Below, piece by piece: positions 23,752 to 34,905 of a DNA stretch of 64,000 bases. The notes beneath the pieces are model-generated. The model had not been told where the DNA came from and did no database searches. It saw only the letters and a program-made list of their open reading frames with translations. A program made the translations under genes and the position numbers. The first letter of the stretch is position 1, and each line of letters starts with the position of its first letter. Origin of the DNA: Mycogone perniciosa (Eukaryota > Ascomycota > Sordariomycetes > Hypocreales > Hypocreaceae); assembly GCA_025331125.1 (NCBI GenBank), contig JAOALB010000056.1:62001-126000 (forward strand). The letters are read 5' to 3'.

Positions 23752-25293
23752 GGCACGATCAGCTGTTGTTGATCAATCCGCTAAGATTTGGGATATCCAC
23801 CTGGTCTGGGTCTTGGCCAAGAGATCCTCAAGACGCCCTGTGCGGTGGTGTAGCGAGCAGTACAGCCCCGAGATGTTCCAGAGAGAATTGCGTTCAAAGT
23901 TAATGATGGGTATGGCTATGAATGGCGCAGTCGGCTCTCTGTTGAATTAGCGCCGTCTCCCGGTGTGAGGTATGAATACTCTTTAACGGTAGTACTCTGT
24001 AGGAGGGGCGGGTGAACAAAGGTTTGAGATCTCGGACAAAGTCCAATGGCTCAGCGGGCCCGCGTCAAGCCACATATGTTCCTCTCGCCTGCTTCGTGGC
24101 CATGTGTGCAGAGATGCGGAAGGCTACTTGGGAGATATCGGGTGAGCACACCCCTCTGGAGGACGACATGCCTGCCGTTCGAAAAGCTGCGCATACCAAG
24201 AGAGGAGCATGGATTCATGGGGATGGACTGTCGTGCCGCGTTTGGTTTGGGATTGGGTGAGCAGGTGTCTTGTGATACCTCGTGCACCACCATTGCACCG
24301 TTCCACGCCGATCACACATCAAGACCGCCTTGCGTTGGTACCTTGGCTAAGGATTAGAAGGCAATTGATGGCAGTCCCTGGCATCCCACTGGTACTGCAG
24401 AAGCATGAGCAATCCACCGAGTTGTATGTACTTCGTAGCCAGATGTAGTATGTGGTGAGTTCTCACTTTGGGGGCGGAAATAATACACATGGTATGGATA
24501 ACGCCCAACACTAGGGGGGTGGTAGGAAGCGTCACCACGGACAATTGGGCACCTAAGGTAATACTACTTACTACCTAGTACTAGTAGTAGCAGTATAAGG
24601 TCGTGTGATGTCTCTGGCGGCCGGCATTTGCTTGTACCAATTGATGGGTGCATGTTGGAATCTACCTAGGGTACACTATACAACAATGCCACTCCACTAT
24701 GGCTCGTTAGGTAAGGTAGGACAGGGTTTTGCATTGGTTTCTGCAACATCTTGTGATAGTACATCCGTATGGCACACATACGAGTACTTCATAGGCACCC
24801 CGCATTTTTGAGATATCGTCATGGGATTGCCGATTGCACAAAGCTGGTAGGCCCTATAATTGATAATACTTGGCGAGCGTGTGGCATTCACATCAAATGG
24901 TCAGTACCGTCATGGTTTCTTTGCCCGAATGTTAAGGGGTTCACGTTTCACGGTGGCGTAAATAAAGGAAGATGAAAGTCCAGGCATACCCCATAATGCT
25001 GAATTTTTTCTCGTTATGTACAATATAATGGAGAACAAAACATAGAACATGTACGTAGAAGTCCATCGTCTGCAGCAATTCCTCGTGGCGCTTCCCGCCA
25101 CACGCCTGCCAGAAGTTTCCTAAACGAGTGGAGTGAAAATAAAAAGTATGTACAATCGTGTCGAAGCCAGTCGATATATACAGGATGGCAATCCCGCTAT
25201 GTTCCGCGCTTCTATTCTGTCATATGTGCAATTGACCCGAGTCATTCAGGTGGTTCACATGTGCCTCGGTGGCTTTGCAACGGGAGGGGTGCT
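23752..25293. other. Intergenic, 1.5 kb
   Basis: This lies between the APC/C activator start and the chitinase stop. It contains scattered short open frames without recognisable protein and a GTAC/TAGTA-rich patch at 24555-24600 (ACTACTTACTACCTAGTACTAGTAGTAG). Part must be the activator's promoter; 24900-25293 includes the chitinase 3' untranslated region. I see no RNA gene. Confidence 0.45.
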
Positions 25294-26741
25294 TTAGTTC
25301 AGACCGTTCTTGATGTTGTCATACTGGGAGTTGGGGTAATTGAGATAGTTCTGGGCCGAGTTAAGACTGCCCAGGGCGCTGCGGCTTGTGCCAATAAGCG
25401 AGCCGCTGCCAGTCCTATCAGCCGAAGCCTCCCAGAACATGCTGCCGCCCAGTCCCAGACCCTTGAGGTAAGTGACCTTGGTGTTGATCATGTCAGGAGT
25501 ATCGAAGGAAATGAGCTCCTTGGTGTTTGCGTCGTAGCTGTAGTATCCCTTTGCAATGGAGTCATACTTGACCGTGGCACCAGGCTTGGGCAGGACCTTG
25601 TAGTCCCAGATGCCGTTCTCCCAGCTTCCAGAACCGACCCCGGTGAATGGCTTGCCAATATCGGTAGTCTGCTGGAACGAGCGGCCATAGATGGGCATGC
25701 CGAGAACGAGTTTCCTTGAGGGTACGCCTCCGTTGATGTAGGCCTTGACGGCATCATCAGTGTTGAATGGTGTTGAGTTCGGGTTCTGAGCGTTGGCGAA
25801 CAGGTTCGCATCGTGGCCACTGAAGCTGCTCCACGAGCCAGCAAAGTCGTACGCCATGAGGTAAATGTAGTCAAGGACCTGGCCAAGGTCGGCCAAACGC
25901 AAACGGCTGTAATGCTCAGCGCCAGCAGGAGCAGCGATGGTGAGCAGGAAGCGGTGACCATTGGCATATTGTGCAGAATACGAATCCAGCTCAGCTCGCA
26001 CAGCCTTGAGGAGAAGAATCATGTTCGCAGCCTGGGTGCTGTCGGCAGGGTACTCCCAGTCGACATCAATGCCGTCGAAACCCCAGTCCTTCATAAAAGT
26101 GACAGCAGTTTGGGCAAACCTCTTTCGGTTAGCATCCGTGCTTGCCGCAGATGGGAAGTTGGTCGACCACGTCCAACCGCCGATGGACAGAAGGATCTTG
26201 AGGTTCCGGTTGGCCTTCTTCAGCTTGTAGAACTGCTTGACACAACCATACGCGTTGTTTCCGACATCATTCCAAGCTGATACACATGTTAGGTAAGTTT
26301 CAAGATGGAGACTCATATATGTGGAAGGAAGAGGAAGACGTACAGTCGTCGGGGTAGTGCTTCTGGATATCTGCATAGAGGTCGCCAGAGTAGCTTGAAA
26401 GCGGACTCGTTAACTGACAATCCATCGAGGCATTTTCCAAGGACTATTGACTTACACAGTGCCATCGCTCTGGACATTCATGAATGCATAGAGAACATGG
26501 GTAAGGTCCGAGGCTGGGAGGTTCTGAGGCTGGTAGTTTCGGCCATAGATACCCCTGAAGGATGTGAGAAGGAGTGAGACACGTGCACAGGAGATGGCAG
26601 AGCCACATACCAATTGGTGAAGTAGACAGTATTGACATAGCCACCACTCTGTCTCTTATCAAGATCAACAGGGGAGGCGAGACTCAGAGTGGCCTGCAAT
26701 GCGGCAAGCAGGGCCACCGACTTGGTGAGAAAACCGAGCAT
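25294..26741 (-). CDS. ech42: GH18 endochitinase, Ech42/Chit42 type, secreted
   Basis: This is a family 18 endochitinase hydrolysing beta-1,4-GlcNAc linkages, acting outside the cell in wall turnover, mycoparasitism or insect cuticle attack. Exons are 26611-26741, 26456-26554, 26344-26393 and 25294-26276, giving 420 residues, typical of the 42-kDa class. The start MLGFLTKSVALLAALQATLSLASP is a signal peptide. A KR site at about 29-30 suggests propeptide removal before QSGGYVNTVYFTNW. The catalytic DxxDxDxE motif appears as DGIDVDWE (about residue 160), preceded by LLSIGGWTWSTNF. The barrel sequences YIYLMAYDFAGSW and LVLGMPIYGRSF and the end strand GGSMFWEASAD are intact. There is no carbohydrate-binding module. 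A CAA repeat lies in the presumed 5' leader. Confidence 0.96.
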
Positions 26742-26874
26742 GGTGAAGTATTGAAACACAATGTGACAGAGTGTTGGTCGTGCGAAACGCTAAGCCGGAG
26801 CACCAGGCTCTTCAGAGGATATACTGGGAGATAAGGAGTGAAATAGAAGGGGATAGCGCGAGGCTGTCGACCGT

Positions 26875-26899
26875 GTTGTTGTTGTTGTTGTTGTTGTTG
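26875..26899. repeat. (GTT)8 microsatellite, reads (CAA)8 on the chitinase strand
   Basis: There are eight uninterrupted GTT units on the plus strand, lying 134 bp upstream of the chitinase start codon. In the chitinase transcript, if the leader reaches this far, it would be an unstructured CAA run. Confidence 0.85.
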
Positions 26900-29800
26900 C
26901 TAATGATGAAAGGGCTCCTTGACGAACGGGAGGCAGGGCATTTATAGAGGGATGATGAATCCCAAGCCGATACTAGTAGGAGATGGCTTGTGAACGTCTT
27001 GAGGGACTTCTGCAACCCATGCCAGTGTTGTCTCGGTTGTGTAACCGTTCAACATCGTCTCCACGGGCGTATGGATTCACCCACACCCCAACTACTAGTT
27101 TATGTTAGTCCGTCATGGCCGTAGGCCCCCCCCTCCACGAGACCCAAGAAAATAAGCATGAACCATGAGCGGGATGTGAAAGATAGCGGTGTTGCTGCCG
27201 GGTTCTCACGATGACCCCGGCCGATCAAAGCCAAGAAGACACCACTCCCTCCCCAAGTCTGGCAACGTTGCTCATGGCAGCTCGACTTCCCCATGGGATC
27301 CCCATCCCACTCCAGATCTATACTCCTCAGGCGGTAGCAGTGAGAGTCTGGGGATCGTGGGGACGCCATCCGACCCAACAAAGTGGTTGGTGCTTGTTGG
27401 CTGGATAAGCCATGTCACTTCTGTGCCAGCCATAACGCCAACTCTTTTGCAACAGGATATATTGTACATAACACTACTATTTAAAGATCGAGTGCGGACT
27501 CTCGTTCCTCATCGGGCATCTGGTTCTCCTGCCACGGTCAGACTGTGTGTAGTACAGACATGTCTTGACGATTCAACGAGTTCGTACATTGTTTGACGGT
27601 GCACCACATTGAAGGGCGTGACTGTCCCTGCCAAGCAAAGGCGCATGCCAGAACATTGGCAAGGCCCCCAGGTGGTATTCGCAGTTGCTTGATTGGTATA
27701 GTAGGTTATCATCATATTGATTCATTGAATCCCATGAGTCGAGATGGATTTTACCCGTTTGGGAAGGAGGAAATAGAGAGGGTCAGCGCTTGGAAGACCA
27801 GATGTGAGTGTTTGGCGTTTCCGGGTGCCATAATGCGCAAACCTGGCCGAAAATTGGCCCGTTGCCACTGGTCCACGCGCCATATCCAGTGCCGTAGCGA
27901 AACATGATGCTCTGTGGACGTTGTCCATCAGCGGCCGCTGTGTATCAGTATCGATGCTTGCGTCCGTCCTGTCCCCCTTGGTCGGGTCAGCAGACGAACC
28001 AGACTGCCTCGGCTGATAACCGTAGTGCCTCCAGCAATGTGTCACTGATCGCGATCTGCCCACATTGCATACTACGTACGGTACCACCTACTACTAGTGG
28101 TAGGTATACACAATACACATATAGGCATTAGGAAACGGAAGGGGGAAGAAAAGAAACCCCAGGCAGTAATAGATATGGCTTCGGTAATAGTTTCCGCCGA
28201 CGCAGTACTTGACCATCTACACCTGCCTGTACTATAGTGTAGATATATCACCTCGGCACCTATCTGGTACCGCTCACCAGTGGTACTTGATTGGTATTCA
28301 GTACTACAAGGTACTAATATCCACCTAGCATTGCCGCCAAGCTAGATGCGGCTCTTCTACTGGGAGTTTGGCATAGGAACGATTTAACAGTTGTAGGATG
28401 TGCTTCCTTTTGCCCGCCTGACTTTTGATGCATTAAAATTCCCTTTTAGCCTCTCTTACGCACGGGAAGCCTGATTTGTTCAATATTTATCGGAAGCCCT
28501 CGGGCATAGCCCTTGATGAAACACTATCCACCAACCGAAAACATGCGCATGAGATAGACGAGAGCAAAATACCACCACACTTTGGGGCCCTACTGGGCGC
28601 CACCACTGCTACCCAGCGGGAACTCCTGGGCTCGCCAATAGGTCTCGTGGCATCTGAAGAAACTGATGGGGCTGCAGCAGGCAGAATCTGATTGTTCTTG
28701 GCGCTGTCTCCAGTCCACACGTGCCTCCGAGTCACGAACGGAGCACATGCCGTCTTCCCGGAAGAAGTTCTTTTCTGTTCTATCGCCCTACTATCAATAT
28801 GCACGCCAGACATCTACCGTGCTATTGAAGACCACAGTAAACTGCTAAATCACCGTTGCGTGGTTGTATGCCATGTACGCTGTAGAGCTAGTCATGAATC
28901 TGGCGGTGTATTGCCACTCCACGGGTAATACACAGTATCTTGGAATAAAATACGGAGGAAACGAATCCATATAATTCGCTTGGGACATGCCATTATTACA
29001 TGCCCAACCAGGGTAGTATTTTTGTGGTGGAGCCGGAAAAATTAATAGGCATAGAACGGAGTTTGTGTGGAGTACTCCGCAGTAGTACTCAATATTATCC
29101 GGCGGGGAGTGATAACAGGCATGATGTTGTCCACAATACCAGCAGCGAGGCAACATCTACCATTGTTGATCACTCTGCTAGGAGAAGAGAGAGATAGAAA
29201 ATGCGTATCTTGTGTGTAACATACCTCACCAAGATGGGAGGTATGGGTCTCAGCAGCTTGGTGCTACCTATCTACGTAATAGACCTGTCAACTTCCCTGT
29301 CACCGCATGGAACCCGGCCCTAATGCTCTAAGCAAACATGCGCGCGTGCCTGAGCACCTGACGTACATGGGAGATGCCCCCAACCAAGCTTCTACTAGCT
29401 GTAAGAGGTAGGAGAATTTGGCTCCTGGTTCTCGTTTGAGTTGCACCGGGTGCCTGGCGCCCGTTCTTGGCTACCATCTTTGTGATCAGCCCCGTGGGAC
29501 CCCTGGTCGAGGATCTCCCATGTTGGGTCTGTGCGGCGGCAAGCAAGATCGATCCTTTATCATTCATCTTGGGCTTGGCTTCCCTTTCACTTCGGCACTT
29601 CAAATCCTACCTGTAACGTTACGCGAACACCCTATGTATGTGTGTATCCCGCTCCCGATTCGTGGGTTCGCCTACGCAAAGATGTACTACTACCTGATAT
29701 TGCAGCCTAACCACCTTGGGCTTTCATCTAGAACATCCGATCAGAAACAAGACAGGCCTCTATAATAAAATGACACCTATTGTGGACCTACCTCTACTCC

Positions 29801-30658
29801 ATCAATGGGACCTGCTCTGCTAATACTACTGTCGTTACCACGGGCCAACGGAGAATTACTAGTAGTAGCACGCATTATAATAGCATTAGTATCCCGCTGC
29901 AGATTTTTTATAACTGCGTATCATGTACTTCGTAGTCGTGCAAACGCGTTGCGTGCTTTGATAGGTACACTGATTGATTGACTGATAACAACCTCCTGTT
30001 CGCGGCCCGATACGATATCTCCCAACCTCCTCATGTGTGATGATATCAGTGTAGGGTGGTCTGAAGTCTGATAATACTTTATTCCTCACTCCTTCCTTAA
30101 ATTGCAGTACTCTCGCCTTATCTTCAAGTCGCTATGGAAGTGTGTACTTAGACGTAGTTGGATTAGTAGACGTTAGGATGCAGAGCTTATTTTTCTTGCT
30201 AGTTTGACATAGAAGGCGACCGTGGACTAACCTAGGTAACTTTCAAAGCCAATTAACAATATGTTTTCAACCCATGCCTGCTGCATTCCGCATTCCATCT
30301 TGCTCCGCTCTCCAAGTAACAAGGGATGGGAATTGGTTGATGCGGGGGCGGGTGGCTTTGTGGGGGAGCCGGAGGGATTACGGAGTAGGTACTAGCACAT
30401 GCAGAGATACGGAATACGGAGTAATACCTCTGAAAGAAAACGAGGGTAGTAACTGCACCTCATTAAATCACTTATAACCATATACTATGCCTACTTAGTA
30501 GTGGTGAGTTTCGTTCTATTTGGAAACAAACGGTTTTTTTTATATTTGAAACTCATTAGCTCCATGAATACTTAAGCAATTCGTCTTATTTGTCGCTCTA
30601 ACCTATTATCTAGCTTCATGAATTTCCCGTGCCTACAAAGTCCTGTCATCTGTAGAGA

Positions 30659-30666
30659 TCACGTGA
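30659..30666. promoter_or_regulatory. TCACGTGA palindrome upstream of BET4
   Basis: An exact TCACGTGA lies 154 bp before the BET4 start codon, in context GATCACGTGAG. It is the same octamer as upstream of SSR3, COQ2/JmjC and RPS23. Confidence 0.5.
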
Positions 30667-30820
30667 GATGTGATTATTAATTCTTGAACGTGCTGCAGGA
30701 GAGCTGCGGATTAGCTAATAAGCCTCCGCCCCCACCATCTATGATAATAGTGGTTAACGTCATCCCGCCGTTGTGTCCGTTTAGAGAGTACAGGTTGTAG
30801 CAATTTGGCAAAGCCTCAAG

Positions 30821-32264
30821 ATGGCCAGCGTATGTCCTTGAACTTTCACATGGCCTGTGTGAGGCTGAGACATATTGACACGAAAGTTAGCATGGTGTAG
30901 CACGCACAGCCCGCATCCGAACTGAGGACGAGCGCCAGCAGGAACTCGAGAGGATCGACAAGTACCGACTTTTGGAGGATCGGGTTCGCCAGCGAGTACG
31001 TGATTCCAAATGCCCTGAGAATACAATGTGCATCACTTTGGCACTGGCTAACGCGCTGTCATATAGATAGCAGCTGCGCAGTTCGACAAGGAGACCTTTC
31101 AGCTCACCTCGAAGCTCCTGCGTCTTAACCCCGAGTACTACACAGTATGGAACGCCCGCAGACGTTGTTTAATCTCTGGACCATTGTCAGAGCCATCGGA
31201 TGGGTCATGGTCCTCGACGGTGTTGCTGAGTTCTTTAGCGAACGCCACTCACACGCCCTCTTCCGCCGACTCATCGCCCTCATCTTCGACCGAGACCCAG
31301 CCATCCCCCAACTCCCAGAGAACTGGGACGACTGGTACAACACTTGAGGAAGACCAAGGGTCTGACAGAAATCAAAAGGCCCGTTCAGGGACTGATCCCA
31401 GCCAAGCCCAAGAGGTCCTTCGCTCCGAACTTTTTTTCATTGTGCCCCTTCTTATGCAACACCCCAAGTGTTATTGGATCTGGAATTTTCGAATGTGGAT
31501 CTTGCAGCAGGCCATTGACAGACTGCATGTCTCCGTTGCTAAATCCATCTGGGAGGAGGAGCTTGGATTGGTCGGTAAGATGTTACACAAGGATCGTAGA
31601 AACTACCATGCATGGGCATACCGGCGCCATGTCATAGCCCAATTGGAAGGCCCCTCATTGATGGGTCAAAGTATGACCGAATCTGAATTTCAGTATACGA
31701 CCAAGATGATCCACATGGATCTCTCAAACTTCTCTGCCTGGCATAATCGCAGCCAGCTCCTATGTCGACTGTTGGACGAGCGTGCGGCTGATGATGCCTC
31801 TCGCAAAAAGTTCCTAGACGGCGGTATGACGCAGCCCCAATTGTGAACCAGATTTTGTGTTTGGATGCTGATATTATCCTACAGAGCTCAACATGGTCCG
31901 TGACGCCCTGAACGTAGGCCCAGATGATCAGTCCCTATGGTACTACCACCAGTTCTTACTCTCAAACTTGGTCGAGCAAGGGAATCGCCCTACGATGGCT
32001 CCTCGGCTTACCATAGGGGAGCGCACATCATATATCACCAGTGAGATCGAGGCTATCAAAGAACTCCTTGAAGATTATGATGATATAAAATGGATCTATG
32101 AGGTTCTTATAGAGTATACACTTGCGATTTGTCAATTAGAAGAGAGGTCGGTTGAAGGCAAGGAGTCAGAGGAATTGGCGCATTGGCTAAGTAAACTGAG
32201 AGGGCTGGATCCAATGCGGAATGGTCGATGGGACGACCTGCAATCGGAAATAGGCCTTGCCTAA
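30821..32264 (+). CDS. BET4: Rab geranylgeranyltransferase (type II) alpha subunit
   Basis: This subunit, with Bet2 and the escort protein, prenylates Rab GTPases in the cytosol. Exons are 30821-30829 (only ATG GCC AGC), 30891-30995, 31067-31823 and 31885-32264, giving 416 residues. Splicing gives MASHGVARTARIRTEDERQQELERIDKYR, the family N-terminus, then RIAAAQFDKETFQLTSKLLRLNPEYYTVWNARRRC. Prenyltransferase alpha repeats are visible as YYTVWNARR, CYWIWNFRMW, NYHAWAYRRHV and NFSAWHNRSQL, with a last W in SLWYYHQFLL. Between the first and second repeats there is a Ser/Thr-rich, probably disordered insertion of about 75 residues (about 77-152), longer than in yeast Bet4. The 9-nt first coding exon is supported by a good GTATGT donor and by the match of the joined sequence. 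Confidence 0.93.
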
Positions 32265-32369
32265 CTGAACGCGAGATGCCGCCAGCCTGGCTTAATATTA
32301 TCTCACCACGGCAGGGAATCTCGGCTGATGTTATGTGCGCCCATCGACGTGAAGTATCACATCTGGGTC

Positions 32370-34269
32370 TCAGCTTCCCTGGCATTTTGCCATCACAGAG
32401 CTAGCACCCCTACCGACCAAACTATCCATGTATGCTAAAAATGTCTCTACAGGAACCATGTCCATAAGGCCTAACATCGGGCTGGAGGACTTGAGGACTT
32501 TGCCTCCGAACAACACGCGCACGTAAAAGCCTCCGTTTGTTGGTGAAGCAGTTTGGGATGGCGCAGCCACACTCGTCGTTGGAGACACCAGGCAAGAACA
32601 CGCCGAAGACATTCGTGAATGGTCGGGGCATTGAGGGGGCCAGTTTGATGTTGTGGCTACTTTTGTGCTCGTGGCCGAGTCGGACGGCTTAGGTGTTTGA
32701 CAGAATGCGCTTACTGATTCTGGGTGCTGGATCATGTGGCGAAGGCAATTATCGTGGCTGCATCTAGGGGAAATAGGGGCGACTGTTCGTTGCGGTCCCT
32801 TTGTCGCAGTTTTCTTATACAACTCGAAGACGACCTCGGAGCCCATGCCGGGCCAGACCATCTGGTCAATCTGCAGGATGGAAAGGAGGCGAGATACGGA
32901 GCCATCATGGGCCACATTGTGAAAGTAGACAGTCTCACTCGTGCCGGCTATAACATCGCGGAGATGGCTCGTCAGTTCGCCTACCCAGACGCCGAGGGAC
33001 GCAGCGCTGGCGGCGAGTGAAGAGGGGCTGTCGCGATAGATCTGGCTATATTCCCAATTTCCCAAACGGTAGACGGCATCGGCGAGATCCTGAGTGATGC
33101 AGTCGGTACTGTTGCGTCCATTCACGAGCTTACAAGGCAGAGGCTTGGTGTGGCATTGGCGCGCCGAGAGATTGTCATAGTAGTGATCAAAGGAGGCGTG
33201 GAAGCCGCCGTCGGTGGGTGAGACTCCGGAGATGTTGTCGAGTCGATGATAGAGACCATTGGCGGCATCCAAATGTTGCTGCCACTGCTCGTTGGAGCTG
33301 GATTTTATGGATGAGAAGAGGTTGCTTGCGGTGGAGCAGCTGTACTGAGGCTCCAGGCTGTCTATTCCACTGGCCTAGATGAAACCGGGTGTGAGTGACA
33401 CGGTCTAACAAAGGGCATGAGAGAGGAGAGCAACTGCTCTGCCGTACCTGAACCATAAGAGGCCAAGGATTGTTGGCGTTCCACATGCCGCTTATGACCA
33501 TTCCCGCAACCTGGCTGGTGATTAGATTGTTGGTTACGCGATACTTGATGCGTGAACCGTAGGAGGCAATGTCAACGCCCTTGGCTGGCAGAAGGCCGAG
33601 GAGATTGTGGTAGACGTCATACAAGTCAGCACCATGCTGCCACGAATCTTGCAGCCCCCCAGCGGTGATTTGGGGGAATTGACAAGTGCCTATCCAGCCA
33701 GACGGCACGAAAGGGTTCACTGGGGAGATGTAGCCCTGGAAATACACGGCTTCGGGGCTGGGGCCCTGTGTTGGCTCGCCATAGTAGTGCAGTCGGGCAT
33801 CATCGCAGTCCCAGCGATAGGGCTCCACGGGAAAAGCATTAGACGAGTATGGGGTTCGTTTGTGGTGCCTGTGAATCTGATTGTCATGGTCACACTCTCG
33901 GTGTTAGATTCCTAGGTAGTTGTACGACAGGGGGAACAATAGCATAGAATAGGAATCAATCACCAGCTCGACATATGTTAACGTATACTCGTCACCAGCC
34001 TTAACATACTCATTGCGTCTCACATGGGGCATGTTGCACCAGTTGTACGTGCCGTATTGGCTGTCAGGGGTCGTGGAAGAGTTGAAGACGAAGCCATAGA
34101 CTCCAGTGCCATTTATCGCCGAGGTCAGGTTATTGACTTGGCTGTGAGCTGGAGCATGCCATTGCGCATCCACGGAGCCCGATGCTGTAGCCACAACACC
34201 AAGTCTGGCCCAAGGTGTGAGTACAATCATGGCGATTGTGACAACAGGATTAGATGGAATGATGGCCAT
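32370..34269 (-). CDS. Histidine acid phosphatase family protein, secreted or membrane-associated
   Basis: This branch-2 histidine phosphatase cleaves phosphomonoesters through a phosphohistidine intermediate. Exons are 33964-34269, 33448-33876 and 32370-33374, with introns of 87 and 73 nt, giving 579 residues. An N-terminal hydrophobic stretch (VVTIAMIVLTPWARLGVVAT) after MAIIPSNP suggests a signal peptide or anchor. Splicing places IHRHHKRTPYSSNAFPVEPYRWDC directly after YVEL; RHHKRTP (about 105-111) is the RHxxRxP active-site motif. The distal His-Asp pair is in NVAHDGSVSRLL (about residue 402). A Ser/Thr/Pro and Cys-containing segment separates it from the C-terminal GGFYVRVLFGGKVLKSSSPMLGLMDMVPVETFLAYMDSLVG block; it may be real or hide a misread boundary. 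Substrate (phytate or other) is unknown. Confidence 0.85.
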
Positions 34270-34905
34270 GGCGATATTTGTCTTGGGGTGTGATTTGATT
34301 TTGGGGGTAGTGAAGTAGCATCCGCGACTTTGATGGTGATGAGGATAGCAGAGGGATGCCGCACCTTGCCGTGAATTTGACAAGAGAGCCCAGCGATTTA
34401 TATATTGACCAATATACCGACGGTTAAAATGATTGGATAAATTCAAAGCTTGTTGTTGTGGTTTGCATAATAAAATGTTATTTTTGTGGTTAAATGGGCG
34501 ACCACGTGGGTTGGTTTAGAGTGGCCGACTCGTTGAATACCACCCACGTTGCCGGAACATTCCTCTACATTAGATAGAGCAAGGTACAAATGCATAGCTT
34601 ATGCCTTTGGTGAGCAACTGCTTAACGTTGTCATATTGTGTGGCCCGGGATCGGGGCGCATGAATCACATATACCAAGACAGGTAATTTCGTCGTTTCCT
34701 GCCGGGCTGGTAGATGATACTACGAGAGCGAACTCTCCAACACCCGACAGTTCGGAGTGCCAACATGATCCATCATCGTAAGTGGTATCATTCCTTACTC
34801 TCACACATCTGCATACGAAGATAGCTGAGAAGCACCACCCGGTGTCTGCTGGGGACGACCTTTGTCATTGCCCAGTTCATTCTTTTATCGAAGGCCCCCT
34901 TGCCC
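34270..34905. other. Intergenic between phosphatase promoter and JmjC gene 3' end
   Basis: This 636-bp stretch carries a CCACGTGG palindrome at 34502-34509, about 235 bp upstream of the phosphatase start. No gene is recognised. The right end is the 3' side of the JmjC gene. Confidence 0.45.

Larger units (their letters stand above)
26742..30820. other. Gene-free 4.1-kb interval between chitinase and BET4
   Basis: I read all frames here and recognise no protein, RNA gene or transposase. The chitinase promoter occupies the first few hundred bases. The remainder is mixed-composition DNA with many stops, GTAC-rich patches (28080-28110, 28230-28320), TACGGAGTA motifs near 29068-29085, 30380-30390 and 30413-30424, and a T-run at 30533-30541. 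Short open frames up to about 130 codons occur but none shows protein-like pattern. Confidence 0.55.

Noticed and set aside
25813..26280. 155-codon open frame antisense to the chitinase
   Set aside because: It lies entirely opposite a strongly coding GH18 exon and has no protein-like pattern; it is a frame shadow.
27189..27596. 135-codon frame in the 4-kb gene-free interval
   Set aside because: The composition and translated pattern (many Ser/Pro/His, no blocks) look random, with no splice-extended homology in either direction.
25294..34269. A secondary-metabolite or degradative gene cluster around chitinase and acid phosphatase
   Set aside because: The neighbours are BET4 and other housekeeping genes, with no tailoring enzymes or cluster regulator; proximity appears incidental.
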